NCBI GenBank assembly: GCA_025769875.1
Contig: JAGFNK010000111.1
Location: 1-64,000, forward strand
DNA length: 64,000 bases
Direction: 5' to 3'
DNA from: Russula earlei
Taxonomy: Eukaryota; Basidiomycota; Agaricomycetes; Russulales; Russulaceae
Both the position numbers and the translations under genes were made by a program. How positions within the stretch are numbered: the first letter of the stretch is position 1; each line of letters opens with the position of its first letter. Under the pieces are notes generated by a model. It was not told the origin of the DNA and searched no databases. It saw nothing but the letters and a program-made list of their open reading frames with translations. This document shows positions 43,770 through 53,976 of this stretch, piece by piece.

Positions 43770-44929
43770 TTATTTGAGATAGTGCGGAAGCACGTCGTGA
43801 ACGGAAGTCAATCTGAATGAGCGCGCTTCCAGAATTTCTTTAAAATTGACGTGAGAGGGCGGGATTGGGGACGTCGCAACGTTGTCAATCTTGAGTTGTT
43901 CGATCTACTCCCATCAGCTTATCAGTTATCCTGCCTGCTGAAAGTCAAACGGACCTGGTCACGCGTAATGGTGAAGATATTTGTGGGGAGTCGTTGCATA
44001 ATCTCCCCTTGAAGTTCCCCGATTATCCAGGGCACAGCAACAATTGGCCGAAAACGACCGGTATGCTTCACCACGAGCTGCATTATTTGCCGGAGGGTCA
44101 AGACTGAATTTGGGTCACGATCAACCATTCAGAACCGGGTAATAAGAAAACTTGCCATCCGGTCCTGTGGCTTCGATGACTTTACCTCTGACATCCGTGC
44201 TCGGGTTCAAATCATCTCTCGTGAGTATCTCTACGAGTCGGCCGATATCGCCGACATATACAGGCTGGAACCGAGTAGCACCTTTGCCAAAGACAGGAAG
44301 CACAGGCAAGTATCGCGAAAGCTGTGCGAACCTCTGCTACGGGGTCAAAGCGGGTTCAAGAGACGCCCGTCGTCCTCACATTAAACAGACCATCACCAGG
44401 GCCGAACACCAAACTTGGCCGGATGATGGTAGCACTAGGGCAATGGGAAAGGACTGCCTCTTCGCCCAATGCCTTTGTCCTCGCGTACGGTATCTTGCTG
44501 TGCGGGTCTGCCCCAATAGCACTGATATGCACAAGCTTCGCGCCGACGGTTGCCGCAGCCCGTGCAACATTTTCCGCCCCTTTCCATTGGACGGCTTCGA
44601 ATTGTGCCAAGGAGCCCTGCAAGATACCCACCAAAGAGACGACAGCATCCGCGTTGTCAAACGCCTCGGTAAGAGTCTCTTGCTTGGTTACGTCGACCGG
44701 TATGGGAGGCAAGAGGTGGTCTTGTGGGAGCGTTTCTTTCAATTTGGCATCGACCTTATGTGGGCATCTGGATGAGATTTGGATGCGGCGCAAGACCCGA
44801 GTGGAATTGTTCGCTCTACTGATTGCCGTGGCGATGTTCGAACCTAGGTTGTAAAGATTTGGAAAGAAGGGGTTTTGATAAATAAGAGGGCGCACCGAGG
44901 AACCCCGCCCCACATAGAACTATCTTCAT
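43770..44929 (-). CDS. COQ11/NDUFA9-like mitochondrial atypical SDR
   Basis: Atypical short-chain-dehydrogenase-fold protein of the group that contains complex I subunit NDUFA9 and the yeast coenzyme Q biosynthesis protein Coq11; probably mitochondrial. ATG at 44929-44927 (MKIVLCGAGFLG) with an intron inside the glycine-rich nucleotide loop, rejoining as SNIATAI. Then VDVTKQETLTEAFDNADAVV, WKGAENVARAAATVGAKLVH, PYARTKALGEEAVL, IIRPSLVFGPGDGLFN, VLPVFGKGATRFQPVYVGDI and, after a GC-AG intron (donor 44156-44151, GCAAGT), VLTLRQIMQLVVKHTGR. The last exon ends SVHDVLPHYLK, stop at 43770-43772. The frame is intact. An in-frame upstream ATG (MTSLSDCIIHDFD) could add a short leader. Confidence 0.85.
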
Positions 44930-45105
44930 GTCGAAGTCGTGAATGATACAGTCAGAGAGTGATGTCATGGCAAGGATTTCGCCAGCCGGGGACTGCCGGC
45001 TATCTATTAACCAATGCGTGAGCCATTTGGATCTCAGCCAAGGTGAAGAGGCGATGACCATCAATCCTAGTCCTCCTCTCCTCTCCTCGTCCGACACCCA
45101 ACAGC
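44930..45105. promoter_or_regulatory. 176-bp divergent intergenic region
   Basis: Space between the start codons of the COQ11-like gene and the beta-trefoil-like gene, presumably a shared promoter. No site is claimed. Confidence 0.4.
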
Positions 45106-46092
45106 ATGCAGATCAAAGAAAAGGCCACGTTCAACGACCATGGATTTCCCCTTGGTTGTTTCGTCGTACGTTCGGTCTCTTCCGGACGAATGTTAGACGT
45201 CGCCTCGGATTCTGTCCAAGACAGCTCGCCGATAATATTGTGGCCTGAGAAGGACAACTGCCTCGTGGAAAGCAAGTCCCTCCCTCATGATGCCTTCCAC
45301 ACTAGCACTGACGAGCGCGAGCGCATAGGCTTCCGCAGGCCCGAAGCCGCCAATCAGGTAGGCAGAATGTAATGCTGCCCCCATCCCGACCCTTCACGTG
45401 CACGATTCTGAAGGTCTTCTTCATCGACAACAACGGTGCGCTCTGCGCGCGTGCATCGGGACACGCGCTCGACGTCGAAGGTCAGTCGTTCGAGTTTCAT
45501 ATCTCCGAACCCGAGCACCTCCTCATCGCATCGCATCTATCTCTCGGCGCCGCAAACAGACGGACGGCTTGTCCTCAGACACCGCCGCCCCCTGACGAGG
45601 CCCTACCCGAACGCATATTCACACGCGCTCCCGCGGTTCCGCTACGACGGCGCCACCGGCCGTCTCACCGTCGAGTTCGAGAACGACCCCGCGTTCGCAG
45701 GCGGGACCGCCTGGCAAGCCCAAACCTTCTATCTCACCGCCCTCCCCCGTCGCCGCCCGCGAACCCTCTTCGACGGTGCGACGGACGTGCTGGCCTCCGC
45801 GTTCCTCGCTCCACTCTCCTTTCTGAGCAATTCGCCCCTCCCGCTCCCGGCGCACGATCCCATCGCCGCAGGTACTGACGACTCGTTCAACCTGCGCGAG
45901 GACGAGGTGGAGGAACAAGATCGCGGCGAGGACGCTGAGATCGACGACGACCCCGCCCGCGATCGTGCTGTTTGTGTTATCGGACTGACGCCAGAGGAGC
46001 ATCCCGAGCTCAGTGACAAAGCGTGGGTTCGCCGACAGTGGGAAGTCTTGCCTTTGCGCGCCTCTGCGGCTCGTAGCTCCAAGCAGACGTAG
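45106..46092 (+). CDS. Beta-trefoil-like protein of unknown function
   Basis: Exons: 45106-45271, about 45329-45358, about 45421-45480 and from about 45561 to the stop at 46090-46092. Intron 1 is GC-AG (GCAAGT at 45272). The N-terminus GCFVVRSVSSGRMLDVASDS, with ILWPEKD and QVFFIDNNGALCARASGHAL, has the repeated hydrophobic pattern of a ricin-type beta-trefoil (carbohydrate-binding) fold. A second part (LVLRHRRPL, FRYDGATGRLTVEFENDP, TFYLTALPRR) continues that pattern. The C-terminus is acidic (LREDEVEEQDRGEDAEIDDD) and ends in RRQWEVLPLRASAA. No signal peptide is present, so it is probably cytosolic. I recall similar uncharacterised fungal proteins, but the function is unknown. Confidence 0.7.
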
Positions 46093-46247
46093 CTTCCGAC
46101 AGGGTCGAGCCTGGTTGAATTCGTGGATAATGCACGTGTACCTTTATTTACTAGTTATGTTATGTTATGGAAGTGACACTTTGGTCGAGCAAGAAGAGTA
46201 AGTTACGTGACGTCGTCTCTGATCGTCCCTAATGTGCAACTGCCCTT

Positions 46248-46865
46248 CTAACTGTAGTTGATAATCTGACTGGCCGTGCACAAAACCTGTCGAAGAATCA
46301 GAGCAAATCAGCCATCGTGGGAGCGACGTCTCACTTCGCCAGAATAGATGTTGAAACACTGCGAGTCGATGTTCGGGTTGTTCGCCAACAGCGTCGGCAC
46401 AGGGATACCGGCGGCACGCGCGATCCCAACGCACGAATCGCCGGGCTGTACCTTCGTCACGTTGGTACAATCCTGGCCGATCAGGCCCAGGCAAAGGTTC
46501 TGCACGACGTGCATGCACAAAGCGTCCACTTCAGAAACGCAAGCCGTTTGGACAACGCGGAGAAGGGCGAGACCGCACCTCTCCGGGGAAGATGTTGTCG
46601 CATTGCGAGTCGACGGCGGACCTTGTTGGCGTTTGCGAGCTGGAAGCTGTCGTCGGTCCCACGGCGGGGCCCCCGGTCAGACGTAATCGACGGTTCGCAA
46701 CGGACTGCCTTACGTGGACACGCCGTCACGCGCGGCGAGGATGTCGCAGGTGTCGTTGACCTGGACGGTGCCGTTGCGCGAACAGCCAGCGCGAGCCTGC
46801 GCAGATGCGAAGGTCACGAGCGTGGAGAACATGGCGAGCGAAATCAGTTGCGTGAGGGCGAGCAT
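46248..46865 (-). CDS. Secreted two-LysM-domain protein (possible chitin binder), one frameshift
   Basis: Starts MLALTQLISLAMFSTLVTFA, a clear secretory signal peptide. LysM 1 is NGTVQVNDTCDILAARDGVS, joined by an intron to TFQLANAN. LysM 2 is NVTKVQPGDSCVGIARAAGI with LLANNPNIDSQCFNIYSGE. The last exon ends ASQIINYS, stop at 46248-46250. Introns are about 46717-46651, 46595-46518 and 46337-46291. Secreted LysM proteins of fungi bind chitin fragments and may shield hyphae from host detection. Near 46617-46622 one extra base breaks the frame between TFQLANANK and AVDSQCDNIFPGE; both sides are well conserved, so this is either a fresh lesion or a sequence error. Confidence 0.8.
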
Positions 46866-47621
46866 GATTCTACGACAAGAGAGAAGCGGGGTGCGATGTT
46901 GCCTGTACCGCGACTTTGACCACGAAAGGCCTGCTTTATAGCAGAGGCCGGCCTATTGTTTGAAGGCATGGGTCACAAGGAACTTCTCGGGAACTCAGCG
47001 TGGAGCGATGGCGGGCTCCATAATGGCAAAACGCGGAGGCGAGCACCTTAGGCATCGGATGGGAATCAGGAAGCCTCAACGATGATGCACGCGGGAATAC
47101 AACAGCAATAAGATTGCTCCGTCCACGGGTGGCAGATGAATCAGAGAGTTGCCCCGGAGTATACCTGTTAGCCGTCAAGCTCAGTATGGATATCCAGTCA
47201 CTCCGTCTTCCTTTCCTGTGGCGGGAGTGAGTCCCAACGATTCAGACCGTGGCATCGTTGACTCACCCTTGATGACCACCTCCGACGACAAGGAAATATG
47301 ATTGTATCACATCAAAGGCTCGTCGAAGGAATCAGCGAGAAAACCGATGCACCCATAGCGCAGCAACTGAATCGCTCAAATAGATAGATTTCTCAAATCG
47401 ATGACTCGCAGGGCTGAGCCACAGCAGACGGAGTGTTGATTCCCTCGAAGAGCGTATGAAACCATCTATGGCCGATAAAGAGCAGCCCTTTCACCAATAC
47501 TGTAGGGAAACATCATGAGAGGCCGGGAGTGCCGTGACAATATCCACCCCAAGATTTTGTTTTGCGGCCCCGCCGGCGGAGAAAGTACCAACGCGCAGCT
47601 GGGAATCGAGACAACTCTGTT
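46866..47621. other. 0.75 kb intergenic
   Basis: Between the start of the LysM gene and the stop of RPC40. It should contain the LysM promoter. No coding pattern, repeat or RNA gene was recognised. Confidence 0.5.
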
Positions 47622-48924
47622 TTACGTCTCTGCCATCTGTACATCTCCGTCTGGTTCTCCCTGGGCACGGAGCGCCTCGGCGGCAGCTTTCAATGCGGAA
47701 ATCTTTTCCCTCATCACCCGAATCGCTTCGAGCGGAAGCCGTTGCGGCTCATATGGCCCTTCTGACTCGACGTTGACTGCGGAACCAGGCTGGCGTGTCA
47801 GGCTATTCGCCCAGCTGCATGGAATGAAAAGGGAGCGCACATATGAAATGATCCCGTACACGTGCGAGCTTGACGAAACCGGCAAGGTCGGGGTGGCGCA
47901 GCACCTCCCGACTCACTGTCTCGCCACGGACGCCGCGCTCGTCGACAGAGACTTTTTTTGTGGTGGGATCCACGTTGATGACCCCAGGTGAGAAACAATC
48001 CCTGAAGCGAGTGGCGAGATGCGGCGGGACGGGATTTGCTTCGTCTAGAATGATGTGGGGTAGCAACCGATAACTCGCCGTCGCTGCACTCAGACTCTGA
48101 CTTGAGGAAAGGAAAGGAGGACGGGGATGCGACACGCACCGACCGGACTGAACTTGGCATGATCTTTCCCCAGGCCCTTGACCGCGTGCATCTCCATTTC
48201 TATCGCTTGACCAGGACGCAGTTTCACGAGGACCGTTCCTGGGACCGTGGGCGCCGGCGGGTGTGCGATAAAAACGTCCGCCTGCTCGCCCTGCGGAATC
48301 CACTGCAGATGTCCTGCCAGCACTTCCGAGTTGTTGTAAAGGACAGCAGGATCCTTGCTGTCTCGAGGTGCAGCGGTGTTTCGCGTGCACTCGATCTCAA
48401 GTTTGAAGACGATCGTATTCCGGTCCGTTGCCTGGTCGCTCGGGCTTGCCTTCATCTCGAGCAAGGCGGGGTCTACGTTCAACGGGATCAATCCGAGTCG
48501 GTGCGAGAACACCTCGTCTACCATGACAGAGGTATTGTTCCATACATATACATATTCTATTGCAATTGTGGGGACCTGCGCTTGATCTCAGCGACACGTA
48601 TAGAGAGTGCGTGAGTCTTACTTCTGCGATGAGTATTCGCCGTAGGGCGTTGGCAATAGAAGCATCAACGCCGACGAGATCAAACTCTATAGACCGTGCC
48701 GACAGCTTTTGTACCTTGACCTGCAGTTTCTGTACGTTCCCTGGGTCTGAGTGAGATGGTTGACTCCACGGAAAGTTCTCACATACTTTTTTGAACTTTG
48801 AAAGATCCCACGAATGGTCCTCATCTGGATAGTGGCCGGGAAAGTCGGTGCTCGAGACGTTGGTGACAAGCTCTTCCAACAGCCCTACGTGCAACCTTGG
48901 GTTGTACTCGGAGGTCGTTGTCAT
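47622..48924 (-). CDS. RPC40: RNA polymerase I and III subunit RPAC1 (AC40)
   Basis: Alpha-like subunit shared by RNA polymerases I and III, which pairs with AC19 during assembly. Starts MTTTSEYNPRLHVGLLEELV. A 42-nt intron precedes NVQKLQVKVQKLS, then FDLVGVDASIANALRRILIA (alpha-subunit dimerisation motif), VPTIAIEYVYVWNNTSVMVD, VFSHRLGLIPLNVDP and GQAIEMEMHAVKGLGKDHAK. After an intron come ATASYRLLPHIILDE and VINVDPTTKKV, and the final exon begins NVESEGPYEPQRLPLEAI and ends QGEPDGDVQMAET. All junctions hold the frame. The start codon is only 52 bp from that of the divergent agmatinase gene. Confidence 0.93.
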
Positions 48925-48976
48925 TTCTGAGCCTGGTCAGCCGACATCCGATCGCGAGTGGCCTGCTTGCTTGCTT

Positions 48977-50774
48977 ATGCGATCGTCCAGCATGAAGGCC
49001 GTCCTCGCCACCGTCTGGCTCCTTTCTCTGCGCTCTCTGCTCTCCGCCGCCGATCAACAGCAAACCCAGTTCACCGATCCGACTCTGACGGGCGACGCCT
49101 CGGACGAACCCGCACCCTCATCGCAGCGCCGCGATCCGTCCGGGACCTGGCGCGAGAGGTATGGCAGGCAGGACGATCTCGTGTTCACGGGGCCCCTCGC
49201 CTTCTCGCACCTTCCGTACTCCCGCTGCCTCGAAGAGGACGACCTTCCCGCGTTCGACGTCGCCCTGCTCGGGATGCCCTTCGACACCACGGTGACGTAC
49301 CGACCGGGCGCGCGCTTTAGGGCCCACGGGCATTCGCATCGGGAGCCGTCGCATCGGCTGGCGCGCGTGGTCGCTCTCCTGGGGCCTTGATCCCTATCGG
49401 CAGGGCCTCAAGATGGTCGATTGCGGCGATGTGAGTGTCCGCGCGTTGTGCCCTCTCCGTTTCCTCAAACAAAACTCACGATCCACCTTTTTTTTTTTTT
49501 GTTTTGGGGGGGGGGGCTTTGCCCATTCCACTCCCAAAGGTCCCAGTCAGCCCCTTCAACAATACACTCGCGCTCGACCAGATGGAAGTCGCGTACTCCA
49601 CGCTCCTCTGGCGCGATGTGCCGGATCCCGACCGTGAACGCACTGTCGGCTCCACCCGTCCGTTCGCAAAGGACGACAGGGAACACCCCAAAATCGTCTC
49701 GTGCGATCCCGTCCGTCTCCGTTTCGCTTCCCCCGTCTCTTACTGGCTTGTCCCGGTCCCGCCTCGCCCGCCGTCGCCAGCCTCGGCGGCGACCACACCA
49801 TCGTCCTGCCCATCCTCCGTTCGCTGAACAAAGTCTACGGGCCGATCTCGGTCATCCACTTCGACGCCCACCTCGATACGTGGGGCCCGTGGTCCCGAGA
49901 CGAGCCCATCACGCACGGCAGCTTCTTCCACATCGCGCGCGAAGAGGGGCTGCTGTCAAACGCGAGCGTTCACGCTGGAATCCGGTGCAAGATGACCGTG
50001 CGTCGCAAAACTTAGCTGGCTTTTCCCGCGCCGCGCGCGTTCTCAACGAATTATGCGTAAACCGAATTTGCGGTCGCGCTCAGAGCGAGGCCGATCTGAT
50101 CAAAGACGAATCCTATGTCGGCTTCAAGGTCATCTCGACGGACGACATCGACGACGTCGGCATTAGCGAGGTGATCCGGCGCATTCGTGAGCGCGTTGGC
50201 GCCAACCCGGTATATCTCAGGTAAGTGTGGCACTCACGTCACCATCTTCGCCCCGCCTGACGGCTGCTTCCTCGCCGTTCCCCCTTGCCAGCCTGGATAT
50301 CGATGTCATCGGTATGTCTCGCCACCTCTAGCCACGAACCCACAAAGTCAACCATCCCTTCCAGACCCCGGTTTAGCACCGGCCAGTAAGTGAAAGAGCA
50401 ATTCTGGGGACTCGCCACGGTTCCTGAGATCCTCCTTTTTTTTTTTCTTTTTTCTTTCTCATAAGCTGGGACTCCCGAACCTGGCGGCTGGACGACGCGC
50501 GAAGTCAAACGCATCATCCGCGGCCTTGCCGGCCTCAATTTTGTGTAGGTTTCACAAATTTCTGCATCGTGGCGTTTTCCCTGTCTCATCAACGTCAACG
50601 TGCGTTCTTCCCCCGTTCAGCGGCGCAGACGTCGTCGAAGTCGCGCCTGCATACGACCACGCCGACATCACGAGCATCGCCGCGGCCGACATCGTATACG
50701 ACTTTCTTTCGCTCTTCGTATCAGCTGAGCCCCCCAAGCCCCGACGTGAACGGACTCTGAGGGACGAACTCTGA
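48977..50774 (+). CDS. Agmatinase (ureohydrolase) with signal peptide, one frameshift
   Basis: Manganese-dependent enzyme that splits agmatine into putrescine and urea. The N-terminus (second ATG at 48992, MKAVLATVWLLSLRSLLSAA) looks like a secretory signal. Family blocks: DVALLGMPFDTTVTYRPGAR, then GPTGIRIGSRRIG one base out of frame (extra A near 49319), GLKMVDCGDVPVSPFNN, SLGGDHTIVLPILRSL (metal His), FDAHLDTWGPW (DAHxD), THGSFFHIAREEGLL, STDDIDDVGISEVIRR, LDIDVIDPGLAPATGTPEPG (DxDxxDP, split over several tiny exons) and VVEVAPAYDHADIT. About nine exons; stop at 50772-50774. Introns 1 and 7 contain long T or G homopolymers. Everything except the one-base shift is intact. Arginase is less likely because of the GTPEPGG block. 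Confidence 0.87.
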
Positions 50775-51040
50775 GAGCCACATCGTGCTTAAAGGGCAGG
50801 CAGGGGAAGGGGAATGAGTTTGTAGGTAGGACCGATATGCGAGATGATTCATTGCTATCAATACAGCAGTCCGAGAAAAGAAAGAAGGGATGACTACTCA
50901 TCCCGACCGTCACGTTGGAGTGTGTCAATGCGAAGCGGCTCATAGATAACGTTGGAAGGATGCGGAGTAAATACAACTCGTCCGTAAGATATTGATATTC
51001 GAATAAAACAAAACCAAGAAGACGGTCGACGGCTCCACCT

Positions 51041-52831
51041 CTATTGCTTGCGTGACGCCACAGCCGTCGGGTGGCTCGTCTCCATTCCAGTCCCATCGTC
51101 GTATCTCGGTGGGCTATCGTCGTACTCGACGGGGCTCAACATCCTCTCGGACGCTGTTTGGCGGGATGTGGGGCTTTCCACGCCCACGGCCGTGTACGCA
51201 CTGCCAGAGCTCGGCGTGAGGGCTTCACCAGGGTATGGCAGGGGGGCTGACGACGCGACGCTCATCCGGCGGTCATGCAAAGCGGGCACCGCGTTGTCTC
51301 CGTAGCCACCCCCACCGAGTGTGTACGAGCGAGACGGCGGCGACGTCGGTTGGACATGCGGGGCGAAGTACGACGCGGTTGGTTCGGTCACCGGAGAGGT
51401 GTACGGCATTGGGTGTGTTGAGGATGATACGGGTGGTGAGAAGCGCGCGGTGGAGTTGTACGCGCTCGGGTTAACGGTTTGGGGGTTGGCGTACGCCTGG
51501 AAGGGATCTGATCCAGAGTTGTCGGGACCAGTACGCGGAGGTGTGGCGTTGTCTGAGCGATGATCGGTGAGTTTCGCTATGTGAGGGAATCCGGGGAGAA
51601 GAGACATACATGCTTGGTACAAGGATTGACCATAGTCGTTGGAGCTGCTCCTGTAGATCGTATCGTTGGGGTATTGGCCCTGTCCGTATCTGACACCTGC
51701 TTGGCTGGGATATTGTTCGTGTCCGATATTGTCGGCATTCAAGAATCCACTCGGACCGGTCGGTAGAACCGCGGAAGCGGCATAGTTTGACGACGCGTAG
51801 CCCGATGTCTGCTGCGAATGGGGATAGCCCGTCTGATGAGTACGCGCCGAGGACGTGGTTGGCTGTCTCCTCGGTGGGTACGCATTGTTTCCCGCAGCGT
51901 AATATTCATCAACTGCGCGCGTGCCGACCGGGGCGGCAGCATACCGGGAGTCGCGATATGGAGCCTGTGGCTGCGGATCGTGTTCGACATCTGCGGTGAG
52001 TGGCTGTGTCGGGTCGTACTCTGGGAAGGAAGGCAACCCGAGCTCTGATTGCTTTTTCCGAGCGTTACGGTCGGCCTCAGCCTTGACCGCGTCGAGCCTC
52101 ATTTGCTCTTCGTATGTCGGCCCGATCGACGGCGCCGGGACCCATCTACCACCGTCCGAGGGTGCCATATTGCGGGGGCGACGGCGGACGCAACAACGTC
52201 CGAGACCGTAGAAGCACCCTGAAAAGAAGAGGAGAATCCAGGCTGTGAGGGTGAGCCAGATGGCGTTTCCCATGGTTGCGCTACCGCCCTGGACGGCGTT
52301 GAGGCGAGATTTTGCAAGGAAGAAAAGGGCAAGGTCGAAAACGAAAGCGAGCAATGTGACGGCGGCACCAACGCCAGAGACGCAAGTAGATAAACAAGTC
52401 ATGGAGTATTCTCGAACGTGAGCAAGGAGGCCGAAAACGGTAGAGACGGTAGCGAAGGCGAGGGCAACGATATGTAGGACGAGGGCATAAGTGATCCACT
52501 TGACGATCACTTGAGGGATCTGTATTCTAGTACGGTCACCCACAAGCTGGTTGATGTCTATGGATGAGTCGTCAGGCGGATGACAAAGTGATAGGAGTAG
52601 AGTGATCATACCGAGTTCGTAACCAATGGAGGGCTTGGAACATGTGGTACCATTGCTTAGTTCAAGGCAATACCCGAGGACACCAAAGGTTATAGAACCA
52701 CTGACTCCTTCTACTGCAAGGGATGCCTTGAGGAAAAACACGGATTTGAAGTATGGGACAGAAAAGGAGACGACGGCGAGGAGGATTGTGGCCACTAGGG
52801 TTACAAGGAAACCTGGGGTGGCGGGTTTCAT
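51041..52831 (-). CDS. PalI/Rim9-type membrane protein of the pH-sensing pathway
   Basis: SUR7/PalI-family protein. Rim9/PalI helps place the plasma-membrane pH sensor of the Rim101/PacC pathway. The frame from 52831 encodes a first membrane helix FLVTLVATILLAVVSFSVPY, an extracellular loop with GVLGYCLELSNGTTCSKPSI (the G-x-C...C signature of the family), then three more helices (YALVLHIVALAFATVSTVFG; CVSGVGAAVTLLAFVFDLAL; AIWLTLTAWILLFFSGCFYG). A long, proline-, serine- and tyrosine-rich cytoplasmic tail follows, ending TGMETSHPTAVASRKQ. Two introns (about 52560-52611 and 51548-51611) are still readable as open frame but splice more sensibly out, giving ELDINQLVGDR and LYQAYNATPP. Confidence 0.85.
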   Translation of the reverse strand: MKPATPGFLVTLVATILLAVVSFSVPYFKSVFFLKASLAVEGVSGSITFGVLGYCLELSNGTTCSKPSIGYELGMITLLLSLCHPPDDSSIDINQLVGDRTRIQIPQVIVKWITYALVLHIVALAFATVSTVFGLLAHVREYSMTCLSTCVSGVGAAVTLLAFVFDLALFFLAKSRLNAVQGGSATMGNAIWLTLTAWILLFFSGCFYGLGRCCVRRRPRNMAPSDGGRWVPAPSIGPTYEEQMRLDAVKAEADRNARKKQSELGLPSFPEYDPTQPLTADVEHDPQPQAPYRDSRYAAAPVGTRAVDEYYAAGNNAYPPRRQPTTSSARTHQTGYPHSQQTSGYASSNYAASAVLPTGPSGFLNADNIGHEQYPSQAGVRYGQGQYPNDTIYRSSSNDYGQSLYQACMSLLPGFPHIAKLTDHRSDNATPPRTGPDNSGSDPFQAYANPQTVNPSAYNSTARFSPPVSSSTHPMPYTSPVTEPTASYFAPHVQPTSPPSRSYTLGGGGYGDNAVPALHDRRMSVASSAPLPYPGEALTPSSGSAYTAVGVESPTSRQTASERMLSPVEYDDSPPRYDDGTGMETSHPTAVASRKQ

Positions 52832-52959
52832 CAGGGAGCGTAAGGTAGAAACCTCGCGATATTAAAAGACAGTGGAGAAGACAATCGAGATTGTGTTGGG
52901 GAGAGGGAGTGAGATGTGCGACGACACGGTCGTTAAAGGTTAATAAAAGTACAGCGTTT

Positions 52960-53757
52960 TCAAGCGAGGCGGTGAGGTGATCTGCCGTGGGAAAGAAGGA
53001 TCCAGTCGAGAAAACGGTGTGAGGACGGCTCGCCCTTGGTTACCACATCCACGCATTCTCTCCGCAACACGAACCCGTTTTTCTCAAACACCCGCACGCT
53101 GCCTGTGTTCCCGTTCATCGTCGCAGCTCGTACACAGTGAAAGTTCATCCGTGGTATCCCCCACTCTCTCATCAATCTACCGACGACTGCGGTCATGATC
53201 CCCTTCCCATGATGGGACGGCTTGAGATAGTCTGAACCGACCCGGAGTCAATCTTGGTCCAGCTGGAGTGAGTCACACATACCTCCTATGGACCAGACGA
53301 TGTCTGGGTCCCCCACCGGCTTTGCGTTGTTCTCTTGCACGCGTCGCGCGCGCTCTTCCATATCCATGACATCCTCGTATCTGTTACGGAAAATGCCGCA
53401 ATCTCCCAGGTACGTATATGTCCCATCCTCGTTCTCTTCGAGGATAGACCTGACCGGGCACCCGCCTACTACCTTCAGAGGGCCGTCGGGGCTCTCCGCG
53501 TTGGCCTGTTCCAGTTCGCCCCATACTGCATCCGCTTCAGCCTTGACCTCTGTGAGCCATGATACAGCGTGTTCGAGCAAGTATGGGAATGGAGGGCTTA
53601 AAAGCCAGCGATAGACGCGGGGGTCATTCAGTAATTCGCATATCTGAGGTGCGTCTTGCAGGGAAGGAGCTGCTATGATTATACGCTGATGGGGTGCGGA
53701 GAGTCTGAGGTATGGTCTACGGGTATGTTTGTCGATGGAGAGTGGAGTGAATTGCAT
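52960..53757 (-). CDS. GNAT-family N-acetyltransferase
   Basis: Acetyl-CoA-dependent N-acyltransferase of the RimJ/RimL-like GNAT_3 type; the substrate is unknown. Exon 1 (53757 to about 53283) reads LRLSAPHQRIIIAAPSLQDA, PQICELLNDPRVYRWLLSPP and DPDIVWSIG. One GT-AG intron follows (about 53233-53282). Exon 2 begins DYLKPSHHGKGIMTAVVGRL, the acetyl-CoA-binding motif A (Q/RxxGxG/A, here HHGKGIM), and continues GNTGSVRVFEKNGFVLRREC, motif B, to the stop at 52960. Divergent from EF2, with 220 bp between the start codons. Confidence 0.88.
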
Positions 53758-53976
53758 GGTGGTGGTGGTAGTTTTGAATGATTCAATAAGTTAGTTACCC
53801 ATACGGTCACGTGGATCACCCTTGACCTGCCCTAAAGCGAGGGGATCGATAAGCCAACAAAAAAGCTTTCGTTGACTCGCTCGTCGCTCCCATCATCATC
53901 CCTGTTGTCCACCCAGGCGGAGGTTCCTCGCTCTCTCAAAACAACCGTTCCCCCTTCCCCCTGAATCCTTTCTATC

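Noticed and set aside
45372..46092. Overlapping 127-168 codon frames on both strands
   Set aside because: Shadows of the beta-trefoil-like gene's GC-rich last exon; only the frame ending at 46092 joins to the upstream conserved exons.
49421..50224. A 267-codon plus-strand frame across several agmatinase introns
   Set aside because: It passes through poly-T and poly-G intron sequence; only its last 60 codons coincide with the agmatinase frame.
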